DNA from: Syntrophaceae bacterium UBA2188
GTDB lineage: Bacteria; Desulfobacterota; BSN033; UBA1163
Direction: 5' to 3'
DNA length: 11,361 nucleotides
NCBI GenBank assembly: GCA_002327985.1
Contig: DCVM01000171.1
Span: 1-11,361 of the forward strand
The notes beneath the pieces were generated by a model. It was not told the DNA's origin. It worked only from the letters and a program-made list of their open reading frames with translations, and did no database searches. Below are positions 1 to 6,574 of this stretch, one piece after another. Position 1 is the first letter of the stretch, and each line of letters begins with the position of its first letter. The position numbers and the translations under genes were made by a program.

Positions 1-2
1 AG

Positions 3-23
3 ATGCTGAACCAAGTTCAGCAT
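3..23. terminator. Hairpin terminator, possibly a dispersed palindromic repeat
   Basis: Positions 3-11 (ATGCTGAAC) and 15-23 (GTTCAGCAT) form a perfect 9-bp inverted repeat around a 3-nt loop. On the plus strand it is followed by a T-rich run (about 27-50), so it would terminate a convergent gene arriving from the left. The stem lies about 40 bp past the TRAP permease stop and could also end the minus-strand operon, but any U-tract on that side lies outside the window. From memory, palindromes of this kind recur as dispersed intergenic elements in many bacterial genomes, so it may be a repeat copy. Confidence 0.6.
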
Positions 24-64
24 GACTTTTTCTCTCTTTTTGGACTTTTTACGAATTCATCAAT

Positions 65-2008
65 TTAGATTATTTGGTTAACCTTGTCACGGGTTGAAGG
101 GAGAATCTTGATTGATAAGATTAATAAGATAAAAATAAGGACAGCGCTCACTGCGGCTTGCCAACTTGGATATAAAAGCAGGAGCCCTATGGCAAGAGTG
201 AGAATTCTTTGATGGAGTGACATCTTACCGTGAAAATAGAGCCAGCCTTCCATCGCCGCTCCTAAAAATACAGCTCCAGGAATGGCTGTTAGAACGGCCA
301 GCAAGACCCGCTCCGTGGGCCCAATCATTATTAAAGCGGGATTGATAGCAAAGAAAAAGGGAACGACATATTTGGCAGATCCCAATTTCATTGACTGGTA
401 CCCGGTCGCCATGGGATCTGATCCAGCTATGGCTGCAGCCGTTATCGAACCCAATGCAACCGGCGGGGTGATGTAAGAGAGGGCGCCCCAATAGAGCACA
501 AAGAGGTGGCAAGCCATTGGATGTAGGCCCGCTTTAACCAGGGCGGGGACCAGGACAATGGCCAAAAATACATAGCAGGCGGTAACTGTCATTCCCATAC
601 CCAGAACAAAACTGGTAAGGGCTCCTAAAGCCAGAATAAGAAGGTAATTATCCCCAGCTAAAAGGACAAGCTCTCTCGAAAAGGAGTTGGCCACACCTGT
701 TCCGGAAACAGCCCCTGCAATCAAACCAACTCCAGCGAGTATGGCTGTAATCTGAGCCATGAGTTTTCCCGATTCAAATAGGAAATCCAAAAATTTTTTC
801 CAGTTGAGTCGGGTGCTCTTTCGTAACATGGCGCAAGCAAATAAGAAAATCATTGTATAGAAAGGAGCCCAGGCCTCCATTCGGATATAGAAGAGGATAA
901 AGGTCAATAAGACTATCGAACCGAAAAAGAACCACCCGTCTTTTAAAGTAGTCCAGAAATTAGGTAATTCCTTCCTTGGCAGGCCCACCAAATTCATTTT
1001 GGCGGCATGGGCGTCAACCTGCGTATAGAGAGTGATGTAATAAAGCACAGCAGGGAAGAAAGCTGACAGCATGACTGCCGAATAAGGGACTGCCATAAAA
1101 GAGGCAATCAAAAATCCAGCCGCTCCCATGATGGGGGGCGTAATGGTCCCTCCTGTGGAGGCACAGGCTTCTACCGCACCAGCGAATTGGGGGCTATAAC
1201 CTGTTCTCTTCATCGTTGGGATGGTCACTGAGCCGGTGGTCACCACGTTTGAAATAACGCTACCGCTGAGCATCGACATAAATGCGCTGGAGATCACTGA
1301 CACCTTAGCTGCCCCGCCCCTGGTGTGGCCTAAAACGGATAGAGCGAAATCCATAAAGAATTTTCCGCCTCCAGAGGTGACTAAGGCTACCCCGAAAATT
1401 ATAAATCCCGCTAAGAGTTCGCCAACTACCCGGGTTGGAATGCCAATGATGCTTTCCACGCCCATCCCATGATAGCAAGCTGCTTGCATTAGAGTAAATG
1501 GGCTTCCCCAAAAAATACCAGGGAGGTACTGGCCGTAAATGGGGTAGAAAGAAAACACCGCACAGATAATGAAGAGAATCAATCCCCCTGCTCGCCGTAT
1601 TCCTTCAAGAGCCAGAAGCCATAGGACGAAGCTCGCAATGGTTGGAAGCAAAGGGGCCTGAATCTCCCATCCTTTGGTCAAGATATCATAAGCATGGAGC
1701 GCCAGATAGAGATTGGTGATGATACAGAGAAGAAAGAGTAACCAATCATACCAGGGGACTCTGCCTTTCTCTTTTTTTGTTGCCGGATAAAAGAGAAAGG
1801 TCAGGGACAAAAAGGTCGCTAAAAGATAGTAGAAGTAAGCGGTGCCAATGGGCATAAAACCAGCTATTTGGAGGTGAAATAGCTGGTTGATGATAAGGAA
1901 TAAGCCAATCGTTGATATGATCGCGCCAAGAATATAGGTTGGACTTCCTTTTAAAAACCTTTGCCCCCTTTCCTTGACATCCTGAGCATTACCGAAATTG
2001 GCTGGCAT
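65..2008 (-). CDS. TRAP transporter permease, fused 4TM/12TM (DctQM-type, TAXI system)
   Basis: This is the complete membrane component of a tripartite ATP-independent periplasmic transporter, which uses an ion gradient to import a substrate delivered by a periplasmic binding protein. The 647-residue protein is almost entirely hydrophobic segments. Residues about 25-155 look like the small DctQ-type part and the rest the large DctM-type part, as usual for the fused permeases that pair with TAXI binding proteins. A conserved large-subunit stretch runs over residues 237-300, with the patterns SGSVISNVVTTGSVTIP and GGTITPPIMG. A second half-site, YITPPVALGSITAAAIAG, lies near residues 514-531 and mirrors the first, as expected for the inverted-repeat fold. 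A GGGAGG ribosome site stands 7 nt before the ATG. It lies 108 bp after the TAXI receptor gene and almost certainly works with it. The substrate cannot be read from the sequence. Confidence 0.93.
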   Translation of the reverse strand: MPANFGNAQDVKERGQRFLKGSPTYILGAIISTIGLFLIINQLFHLQIAGFMPIGTAYFYYLLATFLSLTFLFYPATKKEKGRVPWYDWLLFLLCIITNLYLALHAYDILTKGWEIQAPLLPTIASFVLWLLALEGIRRAGGLILFIICAVFSFYPIYGQYLPGIFWGSPFTLMQAACYHGMGVESIIGIPTRVVGELLAGFIIFGVALVTSGGGKFFMDFALSVLGHTRGGAAKVSVISSAFMSMLSGSVISNVVTTGSVTIPTMKRTGYSPQFAGAVEACASTGGTITPPIMGAAGFLIASFMAVPYSAVMLSAFFPAVLYYITLYTQVDAHAAKMNLVGLPRKELPNFWTTLKDGWFFFGSIVLLTFILFYIRMEAWAPFYTMIFLFACAMLRKSTRLNWKKFLDFLFESGKLMAQITAILAGVGLIAGAVSGTGVANSFSRELVLLAGDNYLLILALGALTSFVLGMGMTVTACYVFLAIVLVPALVKAGLHPMACHLFVLYWGALSYITPPVALGSITAAAIAGSDPMATGYQSMKLGSAKYVVPFFFAINPALIMIGPTERVLLAVLTAIPGAVFLGAAMEGWLYFHGKMSLHQRILTLAIGLLLLYPSWQAAVSAVLIFILLILSIKILPSTRDKVNQII

Positions 2009-2051
2009 ATGGGGTCCTCCCTGATCCGTTTCAAAGATTGGATTCCGTTGA

Positions 2052-2098
2052 GGCCTCAGATGATTCCGCGCAATACATCCACGGGATCATCTGAGACC
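2052..2098 (-). promoter_or_regulatory. Strong intergenic RNA hairpin between TAXI receptor and permease genes
   Basis: Arms 2052-2064 and 2086-2098 pair over 13 positions, followed after one mismatch by three more pairs (2066-2068 with 2082-2084) and a 13-nt loop. The position 2054/2096 pair is G-U in the minus-strand transcript but a C-A mismatch on the plus strand, so the structure suits the transcribed strand. No U-tract follows. A role in mRNA 3'-end protection or partial attenuation, keeping the binding protein more abundant than the permease, is plausible for transporter operons but is inferred. Confidence 0.7.
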
Positions 2099-2116
2099 AT
2101 TTTGCAAAGGACCCTA

Positions 2117-3280
2117 TTATTCTGTTGGAACCTCAGCCCTTATCTTCATCCAAAATGGTTCAAAATCTTTGGCATCGAGCTTCTTGGACTGACCCATCGA
2201 GACCGCTTTTTCCCAGGCCTTTTGTAAATTCTTTATTCGTTTAACCCCAGCGTCATTCCATGCCTGATGTTCAGCAGTCCATATCCCTTTCTCCTTGAAA
2301 TATTTGATGGCGCCATCGTGGAAGGGAGCGTCCACAGGGGGAACCCCAGCGGAGTCGATGCGCCACCAGACCATGGTGGGGTGAGCTTTTTCATAGAGCG
2401 GAAAAGTTTCGTCCAGAGCCTTTGTCAAGTTATAGACATAATCCGCAGAGGTATCCGCATAGACGGTTCCTATGGGATAGCGGTACTGGACTAATTGTGC
2501 CGGGTTATCCTTAGAGAGCGTGGCCCCCACTGTTTCCTTGAACGGTTTGAGGTAGGGAGCTATTTTTAACATCCTTTTCCAACCCTCCTTATCTTCGGGA
2601 GGGAAAGGTGGGTAATGAACTCCCCTGGGAGTGCTTGCCAGTTCATAAATGAGACTGGCGGTAACCGTTCCGCAGATCGCATCGACCTGTCCTCCAATGA
2701 GGCCCTTTCCAGTGGCCGCATAACTGGGGAATTCCACCTTTTTTACGTCATCCCAGGTCAAGTTGGCAAAAGCCAGATAAGCCTCCATCTTTACATTCAA
2801 AGAAGGATTCCCGGGGATCCAGGAGACCCTTTTTCCTTTAAGGTCTTTCAATGTCTTGATTCCGCTTTCCTTTGTGGTGATGACAGCATGAGCGGTTGGA
2901 AGAGCGAGGATCACTCTCACATCTTGAGGACCCCATTCATAGGTGGCAAAATCATAAATGCCTTCAGCTGCGAAATTGGCTTCTGTCGCTAACCATCCTA
3001 CTTCAACCCTTTTTGTTTTCAAAGGCATGAGCCTACCAATGGAAGTCCCTGACGGCATCAGCCTCACCCTGGTTCCATATTGTTTCAGCAGGGCGTCGGC
3101 CATGGCCGAAGCATGAACGTATCCCGTGGAGCCTACATCATAACAACTCCAGAGCAGGGTATCGGGCAGTTTGACCGGACCTGCTGCTTGGCTCATGGAA
3201 AAGTTGAGGACCACCAGAAAAAATGTGAGCGCTAGAGAAAATAAGTAAATCCTCCATCCCCTTCTCAAATTCTTAACCAT
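2117..3280 (-). CDS. TAXI-family TRAP transporter solute-binding protein
   Basis: This is a periplasmic substrate-binding receptor that should deliver its ligand to the permease encoded just downstream. The 387-residue product starts with a signal peptide: basic residues K3, R6, R7 and R10, a hydrophobic core over about 11-30, and a likely cleavage after SQAA near residue 33. The mature part has TAXI-type features, including DVGSTGYVHASAMADALL near residues 48-65, the GTSIGRL loop, a TAHAVITTKESGIKTLKDLK segment and GKRVSWIPGNPS. It is somewhat longer than the roughly 320 residues I associate with many TAXI proteins. A GGAGG site sits 8 nt before the ATG. The gene begins 75 bp after grdC and has its own promoter-like element, so it may be transcribed both from the Grd operon and independently. 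Its ligand could be the Grd substrate, judged only from position. Confidence 0.93.
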   Translation of the reverse strand: MVKNLRRGWRIYLFSLALTFFLVVLNFSMSQAAGPVKLPDTLLWSCYDVGSTGYVHASAMADALLKQYGTRVRLMPSGTSIGRLMPLKTKRVEVGWLATEANFAAEGIYDFATYEWGPQDVRVILALPTAHAVITTKESGIKTLKDLKGKRVSWIPGNPSLNVKMEAYLAFANLTWDDVKKVEFPSYAATGKGLIGGQVDAICGTVTASLIYELASTPRGVHYPPFPPEDKEGWKRMLKIAPYLKPFKETVGATLSKDNPAQLVQYRYPIGTVYADTSADYVYNLTKALDETFPLYEKAHPTMVWWRIDSAGVPPVDAPFHDGAIKYFKEKGIWTAEHQAWNDAGVKRIKNLQKAWEKAVSMGQSKKLDAKDFEPFWMKIRAEVPTE

Positions 3281-3311
3281 TTCTGAATCCTCCTTTCCTC
3301 AAAATAGGTTT

Positions 3312-3340
3312 AAATTATGTTGCCCCAAAAGGGTTGTCAA
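3312..3340 (-). promoter_or_regulatory. Putative sigma70-type promoter for the TAXI/TRAP genes
   Basis: On the minus strand a consensus TTGACA (3335-3340) is followed after 17 nt by TAATTT (3312-3317), or after 15 nt by the better -10 match CATAAT (3314-3319). It lies between the grdC stop and the TAXI gene. The -35 is embedded in CTTGACAACCC, an 11-bp string repeated exactly in the putative iclR promoter. The -10 choice is uncertain. Confidence 0.45.
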
Positions 3341-3355
3341 GAAAAATGGACAATC

Positions 3356-4798
3356 CTAATTTGAGCTCTTCGGATTGGCCTCCAGGAGAAAGGAGATCCC
3401 ATCCGATAATTGGGACATTCTTCCTAAAAACAGACTTCCCTTGGCCACAAACATGGCCCTTTTCATCTTGCCCTTTTTCATCGCCTCCAGGGCATGTCCC
3501 AGGAAAGGCACGGCAGACGGCACATGGCCCTGGGTCGGAGCATATCCAGGCATGCCTCGCTCCTTGACAAATTTTTCAATCTCTGTCTTATCAATCTGTT
3601 TATTCAGGGCCGCCAGAGAGGCTATGATTCTATAATTGGTATAAGGGGTGTCGCCACTCCCTGCGGGCAGGGTGATCTCGGGATTGTGCATCTCGGTCGC
3701 ATATTTGTCGATCTCGGTCATCTTCAAACCCAGTTTATTTAAGGGTTTGACGATGAGTGAGGTCATAATGGTTTGCTGAGCGGACCCGGCTCCTACATCG
3801 TGTTTACCGACAGAATCCAGTCTCATAATGGGACTGACCCCGTCATCCTTGGTGACTAAAAAGGCAATAGCAGCAATAATGTCTTCAAGAATGGGCATAT
3901 GGTGCTTCAAATGAGCAGAGAACTTCATTCCAACCTTGGCCAAACAGCCCCCCCCAGCGACGACCACATTGTTATAGATGCCAGACTCCACCAAACCGGC
4001 TGCATTGATAAGGGCGTGATTGGGAGCACAGCAGAAGGCTCGAATGTCATTGCCTGTCGCATTGACACATCCAACCATCTCTGCCATGGCCTTCGACAAG
4101 CTGCCCCCTCCGCGGTTATAGCGGTCGCCGATAGCAGTTTCTGTGCAGTCCAGGACAAAATCAACATCAGTGGGTTTGATGCCGGCCCTTTTAAAAAGAT
4201 GAAGCATGGCTAAAGAACCAGAGGCCTTAGCCAGCAGATTCTCCATGAGGACCTCGGCCTTCAGTGTATCGTCTTTATCGTGGTCACGCCGCAAAGACCC
4301 TACCAAACCACCTTGAAAATAGACGGGCAGAGCGTTTCCCTGCTCAATCGCCTCTTTAATGTTTTCAGGGGCTTTTCCTTCACCCAACTTTTTGACATGT
4401 TGGTCTGTGATGAATGGATGCGATGCAAACTTATCCCGGATCTGGTTGACGAAATCAGGGTTTAGCCAAAGCAGGTCAAAATCATCTGCGATTTTCATCC
4501 AACCATAAAACTCCTCTTCAGGCATGATCTCCCCAAAAGGACCTTGCCGTTTTCCATTCTGGAAAGAATGTTCATACCAGGGCTTGGGGATCTCATTTAA
4601 TTCATCCGGGTGTCTATTCCCAATAAAAACCTGATGCGGAGGGTATTTGACCGTCTCCTCATAGCTTCTCAAATGACTCGCAATCTGTTTTGACAAACCA
4701 TTGTCTTCCAAGAGATCCCGAGAGGGCTTTGATCCGTACTGGACAAAGTCGGGCACATGAACGATGACATAACCCACTTCTTTAATCACAACAGACAT
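3356..4798 (-). CDS. grdC: Glycine/sarcosine/betaine reductase component C, beta subunit-like (GrdC)
   Basis: GrdC is a thiolase-fold (FabH-like) protein that accepts the acyl group from the carboxymethyl-selenoether of GrdA as a protein thioester. In classical glycine reductase it works with GrdD to release acetyl phosphate. The 480-residue product keeps family landmarks from end to end: VGYVIVHVPDF at 8-18, YPPHQVFIGN at 52-61, GEIMPEEEF at 89-97, GCVNATGNDIRAFC at 243-256, YAPTQGHVPSAVP at 419-431 and KGSLFLGRM at 453-461. C256 and H425 are the likely thiolase-type Cys and His. C256 is followed by C257, where I recall a small residue in clostridial GrdC. It is about 30 residues shorter than the clostridial form. 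An AGGAGG site stands 10 nt before the ATG, and the gene starts 20 bp after the thioredoxin stop. No grdD follows; the next gene is a transporter receptor. Confidence 0.93.
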   Translation of the reverse strand: MSVVIKEVGYVIVHVPDFVQYGSKPSRDLLEDNGLSKQIASHLRSYEETVKYPPHQVFIGNRHPDELNEIPKPWYEHSFQNGKRQGPFGEIMPEEEFYGWMKIADDFDLLWLNPDFVNQIRDKFASHPFITDQHVKKLGEGKAPENIKEAIEQGNALPVYFQGGLVGSLRRDHDKDDTLKAEVLMENLLAKASGSLAMLHLFKRAGIKPTDVDFVLDCTETAIGDRYNRGGGSLSKAMAEMVGCVNATGNDIRAFCCAPNHALINAAGLVESGIYNNVVVAGGGCLAKVGMKFSAHLKHHMPILEDIIAAIAFLVTKDDGVSPIMRLDSVGKHDVGAGSAQQTIMTSLIVKPLNKLGLKMTEIDKYATEMHNPEITLPAGSGDTPYTNYRIIASLAALNKQIDKTEIEKFVKERGMPGYAPTQGHVPSAVPFLGHALEAMKKGKMKRAMFVAKGSLFLGRMSQLSDGISFLLEANPKSSN

Positions 4799-4818
4799 GA
4801 TTATAGAACCTCCTTAAC

Positions 4819-5142
4819 CTATTCGATGATTTTTTTGATAGACGCCTCAATATCGTCCATCTTCAAGTCTCCTCCGGTCAGCCGATCCACCTCTTTTCCA
4901 TTTTTATAAAAGAGAAAGGTGGGGAGCCCGAAAACCTTTAAGTTCAAACAAAGCCGCCTATTTTTAGAAGCATCGATTTTGGAAATTTTCAACTTCGCTC
5001 CGTATTTACCTACCAACCCTTCCACATGAGGCATCAATGCCAAACAGGGGGCGCACTGGGGTCCCCAAAAATCGACCAGGACAGGGACTTCGGATTGAAC
5101 GACTTCTTTTTCAAAAGAATCTGCATTCACTTCAATGGCCAT
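4819..5142 (-). CDS. trxA: Thioredoxin with atypical QCAPC active site
   Basis: This small cytoplasmic thioredoxin probably supplies electrons to the Grd selenoproteins. It has the thioredoxin fold signature VLVDFWGPQCAPC, with redox cysteines C30 and C33, and the cis-proline loop GLPTF at P74. The usual WCGPC is replaced by QCAPC, with Trp four residues before the first Cys. Thioredoxins in clostridial glycine-reductase operons also have unusual motifs, from memory. I place the start at the ATG ending at 5142, because GGAGG lies 9 nt upstream of it; the ATG at 5151 is directly fused to that GGAGG and would add three residues. The gene lies 44 bp after the grdB-like stop and 20 bp before grdC. 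No thioredoxin reductase gene is in the window. Confidence 0.93.
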   Translation of the reverse strand: MAIEVNADSFEKEVVQSEVPVLVDFWGPQCAPCLALMPHVEGLVGKYGAKLKISKIDASKNRRLCLNLKVFGLPTFLFYKNGKEVDRLTGGDLKMDDIEASIKKIIE

Positions 5143-5186
5143 CAATTTCATCCTCCAATAGAATTAAAATCCGAAGCGCGATATTT

Positions 5187-6548
5187 TTAACCCAATCCTT
5201 CCAACGTAAAGATGGTTGGAGTGTTGACATCGGTCTGGAGAATTTCCAATGCCCTCAGCACGTATTTACGTCGGAGGGTTTTTTCTTGCTCCCTGGTCAA
5301 GACGGAATTCCCCACCACGCAGGTGATGCTTTGACCTCGTAAGATTCGATTCACCCCCACCATCTGGGCGACGTTTGGGACAGCCGTGATTTGAACGACA
5401 GGAACACCTATTTTTTCAATGCCGGTTGCGATCGTTGCCCCGCAACGAGTGCTTGATCCTCAGGTGGAGGTGAGGATGACCGCCTCCACCCCCCTTTTTT
5501 TAATTTCGGCTCCCATCTCGTCTCCCATCTCTGCGCAGCGTCGAGAAACCGTAGCATTACCGGAGGTAGAGAAGAAACTGGGATGGAGTTTTCCAACCTT
5601 TCCTTCTTTGATGAGGTCTCGCATGATATCCACAGGCACCAGCCGATTAGGATCCTCCAGGATTTGGACCGGAAAATAACCGGTGTGGGCAATTTCGTAG
5701 TCTGTGGATTTAAAACTCTCGGGGAGGAAGGTATCGATCTCATAGGTGGTCCAACGGAGATTTCCTCTTCCGCTCAGACGATCCGGATTTCCCTTTGGCA
5801 CTAAACCGCCATCACTGACCAGGACAATCTCACAGGTATTGAGGTTTTTGATGGGGGGAGGGGGTGGGATTTTTTCAAACTGAGGGAGGACCACTTCACT
5901 TTCAAACGGCTTGTCCAGAAGTTTTACCAGCAATTTATCCACACTTCTCTCTGCAGCCGTCTTATCCATATATTCATTTCTCAAAATAACACGAGTAAAA
6001 TAGCCGTATTCCTCAGGCTTAGGCAGATTTTCACGGGAAACAAGGCGTGCCTCCTTCTCTCCTGAGACCAGTTTAAAGGCCAGTTTGGTCATATGGCTGA
6101 TGCTCTCTGCCATGTCCCGAGCGCTGTTGCCGGTCTTGCAGATATAGGCGTACTTTCGGTATAGGTCTACACCAGGATTTTCCTGATACATCCCTGTGAC
6201 AACGGGAATACCGAACTTTTCGCCTACTGCCTTACAGATAGCGCCACAGGCGACACCGTATCTCCCTGCAGCAAATGCGGGTCCGGCAAAGAAAAGGTCC
6301 GGATGATAAGGCTCGATTAACTGAAGCCCTTCTTCCCCAGCCTGCTCAGGATTTTTAGAAAAGTAATTATCCCCGCAGATGACCGTTGCCATCACATCGG
6401 CCTGATCCCCCAGCGTTTTTTGTAATGCAAGGCCAGGGCCGATCGGACCTGTCTTGACCATAAAACCGATATCCGCTTTATCTTCACCGCCTATTTGGCC
6501 GAAGAACTGGTTGAGATAATGAACCACTTTTAATTTTTTTCTGCTCAT
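5187..6548 (-). CDS. grdB: Selenoprotein B of a glycine/sarcosine/betaine-type reductase (GrdB/GrdF/GrdH family), Sec363
   Basis: This is the selenocysteine-containing subunit of substrate-specific component B, which cleaves the C-N or comparable bond of the substrate and passes the carboxymethyl group to GrdA. The in-frame UGA at 5460-5462 is read as Sec363. Translation beyond it continues for 90 residues with GrdB-like sequence, from GSSTRCGATIATGIEKIGVP through LRRKYVLRALEILQTDV, to a TAA at 5187. N-terminal landmarks are VVHYLNQFFGQIGGEDKAD, ATVICGDNYF (54-63), AGPAFAAGRYGVACG (88-102), VTGMYQENPG (117-126) and PKGNPDR (251-257). The total of 453 residues is close to what I recall for GrdB. 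The Sec motif is U-G-S-S-T-R-C, so Ser replaces the middle Cys of the UxxCxxC I recall for the family. GAGG lies 5 nt before the ATG, 26 bp after the grdE-like stop. I cannot assign glycine, sarcosine or betaine specificity, so the symbol means family only. Confidence 0.93.
5432..5462 (-). promoter_or_regulatory. Bacterial SECIS element for the grdB-like UGA
   Basis: The UGA (5460-5462) is followed by 11 nt and then a perfect hairpin: 7-bp stem TCGTTGC/GCAACGA (5432-5438 with 5442-5448) closed by a GGG loop. The loop starts 19 nt after the UGA, and its first base is G. Both match the general description of bacterial SECIS elements, a short stem with a G at the start of the apical loop about 16-37 nt downstream. 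This would recruit SelB with Sec-tRNA. Confidence 0.8.
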
Positions 6549-6574
6549 GGTTTCCTCACTCGATTGACCAGGGA

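Noticed and set aside
3320..3340. Possible terminator after grdC from a CCC-TTTT-GGGG arrangement.
   Set aside because: Only three or four pairs form and no U-tract follows. The segment is better explained as part of the TAXI promoter region.
5408..5743. A 111-residue minus-strand ORF overlapping the UGA region of the grdB-like gene.
   Set aside because: It is a different frame from the conserved GrdB translation, has low-complexity Ser, Pro and Arg content, and matches nothing recognised. It is a shadow of the real gene.
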